Assembly (NCBI RefSeq): GCF_002902985.1 | Contig: NZ_CP026167.1 | Location: forward strand, 4,092,001-4,156,000 | Reading direction: 5' to 3' | Length of the DNA stretch: 64,000 nt | DNA from: Leclercia sp. LSNIH1 | GTDB lineage: Bacteria > Pseudomonadota > Gammaproteobacteria > Enterobacterales > Enterobacteriaceae | Notes under the pieces: model-generated | What the model saw: only the letters and a program-made list of their open reading frames with translations | The model's database searches: none | Told to the model about the DNA's origin: nothing | In this document: positions 33,842 to 43,293 of the stretch, in pieces | Layout of the letters: each line of letters begins with the position of its first letter | Numbering within the stretch: the first letter of the stretch is position 1 | Translations under genes and position numbers: made by a program

Positions 33842-34780
33842 TCAGTTAAAGGGTTTTAAGTCAACGCGCGCCATCATCGCGGCCAACTGGGTACGATCGG
33901 TAATACCGACATTGCTCTGGCTGACGGCCAGGGCTGCAACGGCGGTGGCAAGACGTAAAGTATGTTCACTGGATTCGCGCATCAGCAGGCCATAAATCAG
34001 CCCGCCAACCATCGAGTCGCCGGCACCAACGGTGCTGACCACTTCCATCGACGGCGGTTTCGCTATCCATTCGCCGGAGGCGTTAACCCACAGCGCGCCC
34101 TCTGCCCCCAGGGAGATGACCACATGAGCGATACCCTGCTCACGCAGCGCATGGGCGGCTTCAATCACATCCTTTAATTCTGGCAGCTTACGGCCTGCCC
34201 AGATCTCAAGTTCGCGACGATTAGGTTTCACCAGCCACGGTGCGGCTTTCAGACCGGCCACCAGCGCATCGCGGCTGCTGTCAAAGATGATGCACGGGCA
34301 CTGGCTGCGCAGACGCGTCATCCAGTCGGTAAAGGCTTCCGGGCTGACGCCGGACGGCAGACTGCCGCTGACGCAGACCATGTCGAACTGACCCAGCCAG
34401 CTCAGGGAGTCATTCACAAAACGTTCCCAGTCCGCCTGGGTCACTTCAAAACCGGAGAAGTTCAGATCGGTGACTTCGCCATCTTTCTCGGTCAGCTTCA
34501 CGTTGATGCGGGTACGCCCCTGCACCACCTGGAAACGGTTGGCGATCCCCAGCTCGCTGAACAGCTGCTGGAAACCATCCTGGTTATCTTTGCCGAGGAA
34601 ACCGCCGACGGTGACGTCGATACCCAGATCCTTCAGCACTTTGGCAACGTTAATCCCTTTACCTGCCGCGTGCAGGCCAGTGGTACGCACGAGGTTGACT
34701 TCGCCGCGTTCAATTTCCGGGCAAAAGCCCACGAGGTCGTAAGCCGGGTTCAGCGTAATAGTGGCAACACGTCTGCTCAT
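33842..34780 (-). CDS. fruK: 1-phosphofructokinase
   Basis: PfkB-family enzyme of 312 residues that converts fructose 1-phosphate to fructose 1,6-bisphosphate. Signature 1 (GKGINVAKVLKDLG, with the substrate-binding GKG) and signature 2 (STVGAGDSMVGGL, catalytic Asp) are intact. Its ATG shares one base with the fruB stop (TAATG), indicating coupled translation. In E. coli FruK can also modulate Cra through fructose 1-phosphate levels. Confidence 0.96.
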   Translation of the reverse strand: MSRRVATITLNPAYDLVGFCPEIERGEVNLVRTTGLHAAGKGINVAKVLKDLGIDVTVGGFLGKDNQDGFQQLFSELGIANRFQVVQGRTRINVKLTEKDGEVTDLNFSGFEVTQADWERFVNDSLSWLGQFDMVCVSGSLPSGVSPEAFTDWMTRLRSQCPCIIFDSSRDALVAGLKAAPWLVKPNRRELEIWAGRKLPELKDVIEAAHALREQGIAHVVISLGAEGALWVNASGEWIAKPPSMEVVSTVGAGDSMVGGLIYGLLMRESSEHTLRLATAVAALAVSQSNVGITDRTQLAAMMARVDLKPFN

Positions 34781-35910
34781 TATGCGCCCTCCCCCAGACC
34801 CGCCGCGATGGCTTCGCCAATCGCTTTCAGCGCCTGTTCAGCATCCGCACCCTGCGCGGTGAAGCGCAGGCGATGCCCTTTCTTCACGCCCAGCGCGACG
34901 ACTTTCATCAGGCTACGGCCGTTGGCCGGTTTACCGCTGCCGTCGAGGTTGGTGACGGTCACGTCGCTGTTGAACTGCTTAATGGTATTGACCAGCATGG
35001 TGCCAGGACGGGCATGCAGGCCGTGTTCGTTGCGCACGACAAACCCGGCGCTCAGCAGTTCATCGGTGTTCACATCATCGCTGGTCAGCAGCGCCAGCAG
35101 GGTCGCAGCATCCGCTTTCAGCAGTTGTTCAGCTTTTTTGTTCAGCAGCAGATCGCTAAGGCGCTTCAGCACCTCAACCGGCTGTTCATCGGCCATGGCG
35201 ACGGTCACCAGCATCGCCGTGGTTTCGCCGGCGGTATCGAATGCGGTTGTTGCACGGCTGACGGCGATAGCGCTGCGCAGGTTGCCTTCAGCACAGTCGT
35301 TCAGCCAGACGCCCTGACCGAGATTCAGCGGTTTATCGTTAATGGCGTGGGCCACGAAGGCGGTATCCACCGCACCGGCCTCTTTCAGGCGACCGGCGTT
35401 CAGCGCCTGCAGGGTCACCAGATCGGAGGCGGCTACGTCGAGCGTCAGCGTCTCGTTATCCAGCTTCAGGGCTTCGCTCTGCTTTTCACCCATCAGCAGG
35501 GCGCGCAGCTCTTCGGCGGTGGTGGCGGATTTCAGCTGTTCAGCCACGGCGTCGTCGCTCAGGACGTGCGTCAGCTGACGCAGCAGACCGAGGTGTTCGT
35601 CGCTGCTGGCGGCAATGCCGATGGCAACATAGGCTACCTGGCCTTCACCCCAGAGCACGCCCTGCGGGAACTGATAGACCTGAACGCCGGTTTTCAGCAC
35701 CTGATCGCGGGTATCGGTGGTGCCATGCGGAATGGCGATGCCATTGCCAAGGAAAGTAGAGGTCTGCTGCTCACGCGCCAGCATGCCGTCAACGTAGCCG
35801 CTAGCGACATTGCCCGCCTCTACCAGCGCGGCAGCAATCTGCCGGATAGCCTCTTCTTTAGTGCCGGCCTGTTCGCCGGGATGAATGTCCTGCACGGATA
35901 ACTGGAACAT
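34780..35910 (-). CDS. fruB: fused PTS fructose IIA / FPr protein (FruB)
   Basis: Cytosolic phosphotransfer protein of 376 residues, first gene of fruBKA. The N-terminal IIA domain (about 1-145) has phospho-His62 in IAIPHGT. A central linker domain follows. The C-terminal HPr-like FPr domain (about 287-376) has His299 in [10 protein letters not shown] and an [12 protein letters not shown] segment matching the Ser46 region of HPr. It passes phosphate from EI to FruA. Two Cra operators precede it. Confidence 0.96.
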   Translation of the reverse strand: MFQLSVQDIHPGEQAGTKEEAIRQIAAALVEAGNVASGYVDGMLAREQQTSTFLGNGIAIPHGTTDTRDQVLKTGVQVYQFPQGVLWGEGQVAYVAIGIAASSDEHLGLLRQLTHVLSDDAVAEQLKSATTAEELRALLMGEKQSEALKLDNETLTLDVAASDLVTLQALNAGRLKEAGAVDTAFVAHAINDKPLNLGQGVWLNDCAEGNLRSAIAVSRATTAFDTAGETTAMLVTVAMADEQPVEVLKRLSDLLLNKKAEQLLKADAATLLALLTSDDVNTDELLSAGFVVRNEHGLHARPGTMLVNTIKQFNSDVTVTNLDGSGKPANGRSLMKVVALGVKKGHRLRFTAQGADAEQALKAIGEAIAAGLGEGA

Positions 35911-35931
35911 GGTTCTCCACTCCTGCTGAAA

Positions 35932-36013
35932 TTGAATCGTTTCAGCTTAAATGTGAATAAAGGCGCCAATCCGTTTGGGTTAGGTAAACCAATTAGCGCT
36001 GAAACGTTTCAAG
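35932..36013 (-). promoter_or_regulatory. two Cra (FruR) operators upstream of fruB
   Basis: Read on the minus strand, GCTGAAACGATTCAA (35932-35946) and, on either strand, GCTGAAACGTTTCAAG (35998-36013) match the Cra consensus TGAAACGTTTCA closely. The second is a perfect core. The spacing of about 66 bp resembles the paired operators of E. coli fru, where Cra represses until fructose 1-phosphate appears. Confidence 0.85.
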
Positions 36014-36267
36014 AAGTCTTGCGCTTTCCAGGCATCCTTGCAAGTAAAGCCGCATTTCAGCTTGCAGAATTTAGAGTTACAGCACATTTTTGCTTCAGGC
36101 CGCTGCCTTCAGGGGTGAACAGCCGTTCAGCTTCAGCAACTTCAGCAAGCGCAGCGACGGACTGAAAACACGTTTTGATTTTTTGTGGGGTAACTGGCGA
36201 GGATATCTGTCTATTTTATGACAAGCGGCGTAAACTCCGCGTCTCTTCATATCACTGATACAGAAAC
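36014..36267 (+). other. fruB-setB intergenic remainder
   Basis: This stretch carries the setB leader and promoter, which I cannot place precisely. It has several TTCAGC repeats (for example TTCAGCTTCAGCAACTTCAGC at 36125-36145, written here as one short cluster) that resemble Cra half sites. I see no gene; the in-frame stretch that overlaps it has no ribosome-binding site. Confidence 0.4.
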
Positions 36268-37449
36268 ATGCACACCACTCCCGCAGCCGCCTCACCCAAG
36301 CCATTTGATTTGACCTCATCGGCGTTTTTGATTGTTGCTTTCCTTACCGGCATTGCCGGCGCGTTACAGACCCCGACGCTGAGCCTGTTCCTCACCAACG
36401 AGGTGCATGCCCGCCCGGCCATGGTGGGGTTCTTCTTCACCGGCAGCGCCATTATCGGCATCTTGGTCAGTCAGTTCCTGGCCGGTCGCTCAGATAAGCG
36501 GGGCGATCGCAAATCCTTGATCGTCTTCTGCTGTCTGCTGGGTGTCCTGGCCTGCCTGCTGTTCGCCTGGAACCGTAACTACTTTGTGTTGCTGTTTGTC
36601 GGCGTATTCCTTAGCAGCTTTGGCTCTACCGCCAACCCGCAGCTGTTTGCCTTAGCCCGCGAACATGCCGACCATACCGGTCGCGAGGCGGTGATGTTCA
36701 GCTCGATCCTGCGTGCCCAGGTGTCGCTGGCCTGGGTCGTGGGGCCGCCAGTGGCCTATGCGCTGGCGATGGGCTTTGGCTTCCCGGTGATGTATATCAG
36801 CGCCGCCGTGGCGTTTGTGGTCTGCGGCGCGATGGTCTGGTTTTTCCTGCCGACGATGCGCAAGGAGCCGAAGCTGGCAACCGGGGTGCTGGAGTCGCCG
36901 CGCCGCAACCGTCGCGACGCCCTGCTGCTCTTTACCATCTGCACGTTAATGTGGGGCACCAACAGCCTCTATATCATTAACATGCCGCTGTTTATCATTA
37001 ATGAGCTGCATCTCTCCGAGAAGCTGGCGGGGGTAATGATGGGAACCGCTGCCGGGCTGGAGATCCCGACGATGCTGATTGCGGGCTACTACGCAAAACG
37101 CTTCGGTAAGCGCTTCCTGATGCGCGTTGCCGCCGTTGCCGGTTTGCTGTTTTACGTCGGGATGCTCACCGCGCACACGCCGGTAGTGTTACTTGGGTTA
37201 CAGCTGCTGAACGCCATCTATATTGGCATTCTCGCCGGGATCGGCATGCTCTATTTTCAGGATCTGATGCCGGGTCAGGCTGGCGCGGCCACCACGCTTT
37301 ATACCAACACTACCCGCGTCGGCTGGATCATCGCAGGCTCCGTGGCGGGCGTCGTGGCCGAGATCTGGAGTTATCACGCGGTATTCTGGATTGCGCTGGG
37401 GATGTGCATCCTCACCACGCTCTGCCTGACGCGCATTAAGGATATTTAA
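36268..37449 (+). CDS. setB: sugar efflux transporter SetB
   Basis: Major facilitator of the SET family, 393 residues with twelve hydrophobic segments. Visible are the MFS loop motif [17 protein letters not shown] between TM2 and TM3, the SET segment [19 protein letters not shown] and [17 protein letters not shown]. It exports glucose, lactose and related sugars or analogues in E. coli. It stands alone, divergent from fruB. Its stop codon interlocks with that of yeiW on the other strand. Confidence 0.95.
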   Translation: MHTTPAAASPKPFDLTSSAFLIVAFLTGIAGALQTPTLSLFLTNEVHARPAMVGFFFTGSAIIGILVSQFLAGRSDKRGDRKSLIVFCCLLGVLACLLFAWNRNYFVLLFVGVFLSSFGSTANPQLFALAREHADHTGREAVMFSSILRAQVSLAWVVGPPVAYALAMGFGFPVMYISAAVAFVVCGAMVWFFLPTMRKEPKLATGVLESPRRNRRDALLLFTICTLMWGTNSLYIINMPLFIINELHLSEKLAGVMMGTAAGLEIPTMLIAGYYAKRFGKRFLMRVAAVAGLLFYVGMLTAHTPVVLLGLQLLNAIYIGILAGIGMLYFQDLMPGQAGAATTLYTNTTRVGWIIAGSVAGVVAEIWSYHAVFWIALGMCILTTLCLTRIKDI

Positions 37450-37700
37450 GGCGCGGTAAGCGTCTCGAGTTCGAGCAGCCAGGTCATGGCCTGGCCGCGC
37501 GTATCGCCGCACATCTCCCGCGACGGCTGCAGGCCAGCACACACTTTCGGGCGCGAGCTCGAGCCGAAAATTTTGCAGCGCTGTTGCGCGTCCAGCTGCA
37601 CGCAGGGGGTATTGGCAGGCTTGCCGTTGGGCATCCCGGGAATGGGGCTGGTGATGGAGGGGGCGGTGCAACATGCTCCGCAGTCCGGACGGCAATCCAT
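37446..37700 (-). CDS. yeiW: YkgJ-family cysteine-cluster protein YeiW
   Basis: Small protein of 84 residues rich in cysteine (CRPDCGACC at residues 3-11, then C33, C42, C54 and C64 approximately). The CxxxCxxCC pattern followed by spaced cysteines is the UPF0153/YkgJ zinc- or iron-binding-like cluster. Function is unknown. It converges on setB with overlapping stop codons in TTAA. Confidence 0.88.
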   Translation of the reverse strand: MDCRPDCGACCTAPSITSPIPGMPNGKPANTPCVQLDAQQRCKIFGSSSRPKVCAGLQPSREMCGDTRGQAMTWLLELETLTAP

Positions 37701-37863
37701 ATTCGTACTTTACCTGAAAGAAAGCCGCTCCCGCGGGCGTGACGGGCACAGTAACACCTTTTACGTATTGATAGCAAAAGCCACGAAATCCACTTGCCTG
37801 AAATGCCGCGCGCGAGTACTTTGACGCGATATTTTTGACCTTCCCGTTAACAGGATTACTGCA

Positions 37864-38436
37864 ATGCCAAGAGCGAACGAAATTAAGAAAGGTATGGTGC
37901 TGAATTACAACGGCAAATTGCTGATTGTAAAAGACATCGATATTCAGGCACCCAGCGCCCGTGGCGCAGCAACGCTGTACAAAATGCGTTTCGCCGATGT
38001 ACGTACCGGTCTGAAAGTTGAAGAGCGTTTCAAAGGCGACGATATCGTGGATACCGTTACCCTGACCCGTCGCTATGTCGATTTCTCGTATGTTGATGGC
38101 AACGAGTACGTCTTTATGGATAAAGAAGACTACACGCCATACATCTTCACCAAAGATCAGATTGAAGAAGAGCTGCTGTTTATTCCGGAAGGCGGCATGC
38201 CGGACATGCAGGTTCTGACCTGGGATGGCGTTCTGCTGGCGCTGGAGCTGCCGCAGACCGTCGATCTGGAGATCGTGGAAACCGCACCGGGCATTAAAGG
38301 CGCATCCGCGTCTGCACGTAACAAACCGGCGACCCTGACCACCGGTCTGGTTGTGCAGGTGCCGGAATACCTCTCCGCAGGCGAGAAAATTCGTATCCAT
38401 ATCGAAGAAAAACGCTATATGGGTCGTGCTGACTAA
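37864..38436 (+). CDS. yeiP: elongation factor P-like protein YeiP (EfpL)
   Basis: EF-P paralogue of 190 residues with the three beta-barrel domains: an N-terminal KOW-like domain (1-65), OB domain II (66-125) and OB domain III (126-190). The tip of domain I reads SARGAATLY, with Arg33 where EF-P carries the modified Lys34, so it is not a substrate for EpmA lysylation. It is thought to relieve ribosome stalling at proline-rich motifs. AGGA precedes the ATG. Confidence 0.96.
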   Translation: MPRANEIKKGMVLNYNGKLLIVKDIDIQAPSARGAATLYKMRFADVRTGLKVEERFKGDDIVDTVTLTRRYVDFSYVDGNEYVFMDKEDYTPYIFTKDQIEEELLFIPEGGMPDMQVLTWDGVLLALELPQTVDLEIVETAPGIKGASASARNKPATLTTGLVVQVPEYLSAGEKIRIHIEEKRYMGRAD

Positions 38437-38450
38437 GTGCGGGCTGTTTT

Positions 38451-38554
38451 GCCCGGTGGCGCTACGCTTACCGGGCCTACAAAAAACCGGCCATTGAGCC
38501 GGTTTTTTTGTGTCTGCTTTTGTAGGCCGGGTAAGGCGAAGCCGCCACCCGGCA
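38451..38554. repeat. REP pair with an internal terminator after yeiP
   Basis: GCCCGGTGGCGCTACGCTTA with distal CCGGGCCTAC (38451-38480) and the inverse unit TGTAGGCCGGGTAAGGCGAA with GCCGCCACCCGGCA (38521-38554) flank a hairpin terminator between convergent yeiP and uxuA. Confidence 0.85.
38481..38509. terminator. bidirectional terminator between yeiP and uxuA
   Basis: AAAACCGGC and GCCGGTTTT arms with U-tracts on both strands lie between two REP units. Confidence 0.85.
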
Positions 38555-38561
38555 ATACCGG

Positions 38562-39752
38562 TTAAAGAAGCTCAGGATATTTGGTCATCTTCAGCGCCAG
38601 CTCCACGCCGCGCACTTCCGCCATCCCTTTCAGACGGCCAATGGCCGAATAACCCGGGTTGGTTTTCTTACGCAGATCGTCCAGCATCTGATGCCCGTGA
38701 TCCGGACGGAATGGAATAGGACGCAGATCTCCCGCCTGCTTACGGCGCTTCTCTTCACGGAGAATGGCATCCACGACTGCCACCATATTCACGTCACCGC
38801 CGAGGTGCGCCGCTTCGTGGAAGGTCTTCGGATTCTCTTCCCGGCAGGTTGCCCGCAGGTGGGTAAAGTGAATGCGGTCGCCAAAGGTTTCAATCATCTG
38901 CACCAGGTCGTTGTCGGCCCGCACGCCGTAGGAGCCGGTACACATGGTGAAGCCGTTGCTGATGCTGTCGACCGTCTCTTTCAGCCACTGCATATCCTCA
39001 ATGGTGGAGACGATACGCGGCAGGCCCAGGATAGGACGCGGTGGATCGTCCGGGTGAACGGCCAGACGCACACCCACCTCTTCCGCTACCGGCACAATAG
39101 CGCGCAGGAAGACGGCCATATTTTCCCGCAGCTGGGCTTTGTCGATGTTGCCATACTCCGCCAGGCGCGCGCGGAACTGGTCGAGGGTGTAGCCCTCTTC
39201 CGCCCCCGGCAGACCAGCGATGATATTGCGGGTCAGCTTTTCGATATCCGCTTCGCTTGCCGCATCGAACCACGCCTGCGCCTGCTGCTGCTCTTCTGCA
39301 GTGTAGTCAGCTGCTGCGCCTTCACGCTTCAGGATGTGCAGCTCGAACGCGGCAAAGGCGATCTGGTCAAAACGCAGCGCCTTTGAACCATCCGGCAGCT
39401 GATATTCGAGGTCGGTACGCGTCCAGTCAAGGATGGGCATAAAGTTGTAGCACACGGTATCAATGCCGCAGGCCGCGAGGTTGCGAATGCTCTGCTGGTA
39501 GTTGGCGATCCAGGTCTGATAGTCGCCGGAGTGGGTTTTAATCTCTTCGTGAACCGGAATACTCTCCACTACCGACCAGGTGAGTCCTTTTTCGGCCAGC
39601 AGCGCCTGACGCGCTTTGATCTCTTCTACCGGCCACACCTGACCGTTAGGAATATGGTGCAGCGCGGTGACAACGCCCGTTGCGCCAGCCTGACGCACGT
39701 CATCAAGCGAAACAGGATCATTGGGTCCGTACCAACGCCAGGTTTGTTCCAT
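38562..39752 (-). CDS. uxuA: mannonate dehydratase
   Basis: Enzyme of 396 residues that dehydrates D-mannonate to 2-keto-3-deoxygluconate in hexuronate catabolism; manganese or iron dependent. Family segments are [60 protein letters not shown] and [14 protein letters not shown] [12 protein letters not shown], which carry the metal ligands. In E. coli uxuA is with uxuB elsewhere; here it is divergent from yeiQ, a mannitol-dehydrogenase-family fructuronate reductase relative, with a UxuR/ExuR-type box between. Confidence 0.95.
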   Translation of the reverse strand: MEQTWRWYGPNDPVSLDDVRQAGATGVVTALHHIPNGQVWPVEEIKARQALLAEKGLTWSVVESIPVHEEIKTHSGDYQTWIANYQQSIRNLAACGIDTVCYNFMPILDWTRTDLEYQLPDGSKALRFDQIAFAAFELHILKREGAAADYTAEEQQQAQAWFDAASEADIEKLTRNIIAGLPGAEEGYTLDQFRARLAEYGNIDKAQLRENMAVFLRAIVPVAEEVGVRLAVHPDDPPRPILGLPRIVSTIEDMQWLKETVDSISNGFTMCTGSYGVRADNDLVQMIETFGDRIHFTHLRATCREENPKTFHEAAHLGGDVNMVAVVDAILREEKRRKQAGDLRPIPFRPDHGHQMLDDLRKKTNPGYSAIGRLKGMAEVRGVELALKMTKYPELL

Positions 39753-39769
39753 CGATTCACCCTCTAAAG

Positions 39770-39781
39770 TTGTTATACCAA
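39770..39781. promoter_or_regulatory. UxuR/ExuR-type operator between uxuA and yeiQ
   Basis: TTGTTATACCAA differs at one base from the TTGGTATACCAA core of hexuronate repressor operators and lies 18 bp upstream of the uxuA start, near its expected promoter. It could also act on yeiQ. Confidence 0.65.
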
Positions 39782-39957
39782 TATTTCGTCATGTGATGAC
39801 GACTACCATACATGCATGCGGAAACAGGTCAACTCGCCTCGCAATATTGATTGATCCATCTCACAGTTCCCGGATATTTACGGCTTACCAATTCAATTTG
39901 CTGTCATATAACTTTACACTCACCTTGTTAATTAATGGTTAATCAGGTGTTTATTTC

Positions 39958-41424
39958 ATGAAGACAATTGCCACCACCGCGCTACCCGCTCACGTGTTGC
40001 AGCCGCAGTACGATCGCCAGGCGTTACGCTCCCGTATCGTCCATTTCGGCTTTGGCGCCTTTCATCGCGCCCATCAGGCCCTCCTGACCGACCGGGTGCT
40101 CAACGTCAAAGGCGGCAACTGGGGGATCTGTGAGATTAGCCTGTTTAGCGGCGATACGCTGATGAGCCAGCTGCGCGCGCAGGATCATCTCTTTACGGTG
40201 CTGGAAAAAGGCGCCGACGGAAATCAACCGATTATCGTCGGGGCGGTACATGAATGCCTGAACGCTAAACTCGATTCGCTGGCGGCCATTATTGAGAAGT
40301 TTTGCGAGCCGCAGGTAGCGATCGTCTCCCTGACCATCACGGAAAAGGGTTACTGCATCGATCCGGCCACCGGCAAGCTGGATACCCGCAACGAGCGTAT
40401 TATTCACGATCTGGAGTACCCGGATGCGCCGCACTCGGCGCCGGGTATCCTGGTCGAAGCCCTGCACCGCCGCCGCGAGCGCGGCCTGGCGCCGTTCAGC
40501 GTGCTTTCCTGCGATAACATTCCGGACAACGGCCACGTGGTGAAAAATGCGGTGCTGGGGATGGCCCACAAGCGCTCGCCAGAGCTGGCGGAGTGGATCG
40601 CCGCCAACGTCAGCTTCCCGGGCACGATGGTGGACAGGATCGTACCCGCCGCCACCGACGACTCCCTTGCGGAAATCGCCCGCGAAGTGGGCGTCGAGGA
40701 TCCGTGCGCCATTAGCTGCGAGCCGTTTATTCAGTGGGTGATCGAAGATAACTTTGTTGCCGGCCGCCCGGAGTGGGAAGTGGCCGGAGTACAGATGGTG
40801 CAGGACGTCCTCCCCTGGGAGCAGATGAAGCTGCGCATGCTCAACGGCAGCCACTCTTTCCTCGCTTATCTCGGCTATCTGGCCGGTTTCGCCCATATTA
40901 ATGACTGCATGGCCGACAGCGCGCTGCGTGACGCCGCCCGTCGTCTGATGCTTAACGAACAGGCGACGACGCTGCGCATCACCGGGGTGGATCTGATCGC
41001 CTACGCCGACAGCCTGATTGATCGCTTCGCCAACCCGGCACTGCAACACCGCACCTGGCAGATTGCGATGGATGGCAGCCAGAAACTGCCGCAGCGAATG
41101 CTGGAGAGTATCCGCCTCCACCTTCAGCGTGACACCGCCTGGCCACTGCTGGCGCTGGGAGTCGCCGGGTGGATGCGCTACGTCAGCGGCGTGGATGATG
41201 CGGGCAATGCCATTGACGTGCGCGATCCGCTAAGCGATAAAATTCGCGCCATCATCGAGACCAGCAGCGAGGAGGAGCGCGTGACCGCCCTGCTGGCGCT
41301 GAATGAAATTTTTGGCCACGACCTGCCTCAGGAACCCCGGTTCGTGGAGGCCATCACCCAGGCTTACCAGCGTATCAGCCAGTCGGGCGCGCGCCAGGCG
41401 ATTATCGACACGCTGTCGCTTTAA
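39958..41424 (+). CDS. yeiQ: fructuronate reductase-like polyol dehydrogenase YeiQ
   Basis: Mannitol dehydrogenase-family NAD-dependent oxidoreductase of 488 residues, the E. coli YeiQ length. Visible are the N-terminal nucleotide-binding HFGFGAFHRAHQA, the NIPDNGHVVKNAV segment, VDRIVPAAT, and the catalytic-lysine region MKLRMLNGSHSFLAYLGYL. UxuB has the same architecture and reduces fructuronate to mannonate. Pairing with uxuA supports that reaction here, but a different polyol substrate is possible. Confidence 0.92.
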   Translation: MKTIATTALPAHVLQPQYDRQALRSRIVHFGFGAFHRAHQALLTDRVLNVKGGNWGICEISLFSGDTLMSQLRAQDHLFTVLEKGADGNQPIIVGAVHECLNAKLDSLAAIIEKFCEPQVAIVSLTITEKGYCIDPATGKLDTRNERIIHDLEYPDAPHSAPGILVEALHRRRERGLAPFSVLSCDNIPDNGHVVKNAVLGMAHKRSPELAEWIAANVSFPGTMVDRIVPAATDDSLAEIAREVGVEDPCAISCEPFIQWVIEDNFVAGRPEWEVAGVQMVQDVLPWEQMKLRMLNGSHSFLAYLGYLAGFAHINDCMADSALRDAARRLMLNEQATTLRITGVDLIAYADSLIDRFANPALQHRTWQIAMDGSQKLPQRMLESIRLHLQRDTAWPLLALGVAGWMRYVSGVDDAGNAIDVRDPLSDKIRAIIETSSEEERVTALLALNEIFGHDLPQEPRFVEAITQAYQRISQSGARQAIIDTLSL

Positions 41425-41509
41425 CCTTTATTGCGCTTAAGGCGAGCGGGAAGTCTTCCGTTCGCCCTTCCCCTTCCCAATGCTGTTCTTTTCCGCCAGG
41501 ATTATTGAT

Positions 41510-41530
41510 AATTGTTATAGCATTACATTT
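41510..41530 (+). promoter_or_regulatory. Zur-like box upstream of yeiR
   Basis: AATTGTTATAGCATTACATTT matches the enterobacterial Zur palindrome (AAATGTTATA-N-TATAACATTT) at all but a few positions and is 17 bp upstream of the yeiR start, so a repressor there would block transcription. Confidence 0.65.
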
Positions 41531-41547
41531 ATCACCCTGGAGCACCT

Positions 41548-42534
41548 GTGACTAAAACCAACCTCATTACCGGTTTTCTCGGCAGCGGGAAAACCACGTC
41601 AATACTCCACCTGCTGGCCAATAAAGATCCTGACGAAAAGTGGGCCGTGCTGGTCAATGAATTTGGCGAGATCGGCATTGATGGCGCGTTGATGGCCGAT
41701 AACGGGGCGCTGATAAAGGAGATCCCAGGGGGATGCATGTGCTGTGTCAACGGCCTGCCGATGCAGGTGGGGCTGAATACCCTGCTGCGACAGGGCAAGC
41801 CCGACCGGCTCTTGATTGAACCTACCGGGCTCGGTCACCCAAAGCAGATCCTCGACCTGCTGACCGCCCCGGTCTATGAGCCGTGGATCGATTTACGCGC
41901 CACCCTGTGCCTGCTCGATCCCCGTCAGCTGCTGGACGAAAAGTTTGTCCAGAACGAGAATTTCCGCGATCAGCTGGCCGCCGCCGACATCATCATTGCC
42001 AATAAAGAGGACCGCGCCACCCCGGAAAGCCGCGCTGCACTGGAACTCTGGTGGCAGCACTTTGGCGGCGAGCGCCAGCTTGCGCACACCACCCAGGGAA
42101 GTGTGGACAATGCCCTGCTCGACCTGCCGCGGCGTAATCTTGCTGAATTGCCCGCCAGCGCAGCCCATTCCCACAGCCACGGCGAAAAACAGGGTCTGGC
42201 GGCACTGAGTCTGCCTGCGCACCAGCGCTGGCGTCGCAGCCTGAATAGCGGCCAGGGGCATCAGGCCTGTGGCTGGGTCTTCGACGCCGACACCTGCTTC
42301 GATACCATCGGTTTACTGGAGTGGGCGCGGCTTGCCCCGGTTGAACGGGTGAAAGGGGTAATGCGTACCCCCGATGGGCTGGTACGGATTAATCGTCAGG
42401 GGGAAGATTTCTTCATCGAAACGCAGGGCGTGGCGCCGCCGGACAGCCGAATAGAGTTAATTAGTGCGGTTAACACCGACTGGAATGCCTTACAGTCGAG
42501 CTTGTTGAAGCTTCGTTTAAGTTCGGGGAACTAA
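41548..42534 (+). CDS. yeiR: COG0523 zinc-binding GTPase YeiR
   Basis: GTP-binding metal chaperone-type protein of 328 residues. Walker A GFLGSGKTTS is at residues 9-18, the metal-binding GGCMCCVNG with Cys63, Cys65 and Cys66 follows, then the guanine-specificity NKED. A short histidine-rich loop AAHSHSHGEK precedes the C-terminal CobW domain. E. coli YeiR binds zinc and hydrolyses GTP. The start is GTG, with GGAG upstream. A Zur-like box precedes the gene. Confidence 0.94.
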   Translation: MTKTNLITGFLGSGKTTSILHLLANKDPDEKWAVLVNEFGEIGIDGALMADNGALIKEIPGGCMCCVNGLPMQVGLNTLLRQGKPDRLLIEPTGLGHPKQILDLLTAPVYEPWIDLRATLCLLDPRQLLDEKFVQNENFRDQLAAADIIIANKEDRATPESRAALELWWQHFGGERQLAHTTQGSVDNALLDLPRRNLAELPASAAHSHSHGEKQGLAALSLPAHQRWRRSLNSGQGHQACGWVFDADTCFDTIGLLEWARLAPVERVKGVMRTPDGLVRINRQGEDFFIETQGVAPPDSRIELISAVNTDWNALQSSLLKLRLSSGN

Positions 42535-42564
42535 CGTTGCCCTGATTGAATTACTTACGGCGTG

Positions 42565-43293
42565 ATGATGAAAACCCGACTTTTCCCCATTTTATTGCTT
42601 AATGTCGCCGGTGTGGCGCTCTTTTTATCCTGGTATCTGCCGGTCAACCACGGTTTCTGGTTCCCGCTGGATAGCGGCATATTCCACTTCTTTAACCGGC
42701 AGCTGGGAGAGAGCCGCGCCTTCCTGTGGCTGGTGGCGATCACCAATAACCGTGCCTTTGACGGCTGCTCGCTGCTGGCGATGGGTTATCTGATGCTGAC
42801 GTTCTGGCGAAAAGAGAGTCCCGCCGGGCGTCGCCGTATTCTGATGATCGGCCTGGTGATGCTACTGACCGCGGTGGTGCTGAACCAGCTGGCGCAGGCC
42901 TTAATACCGGTGAAACGCTCAAGTCCGACGCTATTTTTCCCGGATATTTATCGCGTCAGTGAATTGCTGCATATTTCCACAAAAGATGCCTCTAAAGACA
43001 GTTTCCCAGGCGATCACGGAATGATGCTGCTTATTTTCAGCGCTTTTATGTGGCGTTATTTCGGGCATAAGACTTTCGCATTAGCCCTGATTATTTTTGT
43101 GGTTTTCGCATTCCCTCGGGTAATGATCGGTGCGCACTGGTTCACTGATATTGCCGTCGGGTCGCTTTCGGTGGCGTTGATTGGTCTTCCGTGGTGCCTG
43201 ATGACCCCATTGAGTGAGCGTTTAATCGCCTTCTTTAATCGTTATCTGCCCGGCAATAAAACAAATTCGAAACAAGTTACTAACAGAAATTAA
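42565..43293 (+). CDS. lpxT: lipid A 1-diphosphate synthase LpxT
   Basis: Inner-membrane PAP2-family phosphotransferase of 242 residues that moves phosphate from undecaprenyl diphosphate to lipid A position 1 at the periplasmic face. PAP2 motifs are KRSSPT, SFPGDHGMM and RVMIGAHWFTDI, with conserved His in the last two. About six hydrophobic segments are visible. Tandem GTG-ATG-ATG makes the exact start uncertain by one or two residues. Confidence 0.93.
   Translation: MMKTRLFPILLLNVAGVALFLSWYLPVNHGFWFPLDSGIFHFFNRQLGESRAFLWLVAITNNRAFDGCSLLAMGYLMLTFWRKESPAGRRRILMIGLVMLLTAVVLNQLAQALIPVKRSSPTLFFPDIYRVSELLHISTKDASKDSFPGDHGMMLLIFSAFMWRYFGHKTFALALIIFVVFAFPRVMIGAHWFTDIAVGSLSVALIGLPWCLMTPLSERLIAFFNRYLPGNKTNSKQVTNRN

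Noticed and set aside
32281..33849. 522-codon open frame antisense to fruA
   Set aside because: It lies wholly within fruA on the opposite strand, has no ribosome-binding site and a composition (Arg, His, Gln rich) typical of reverse-frame reading of a GC-rich gene.
34873..35901. 342-codon open frame antisense to fruB
   Set aside because: Mirror of fruB coding; glycine- and glutamine-rich translation without domains.
35932..36165. 77-codon frame upstream of setB
   Set aside because: It begins in the fruB promoter, includes both Cra operators and has no translation signal.
37198..38400. 400-codon open frame antisense to setB and yeiP
   Set aside because: It spans two well-supported genes and their intergenic region with no family resemblance; a shadow of codon bias.
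40024..41121. 365-codon open frame antisense to yeiQ
   Set aside because: Entirely inside yeiQ, no start signal, low-complexity translation.
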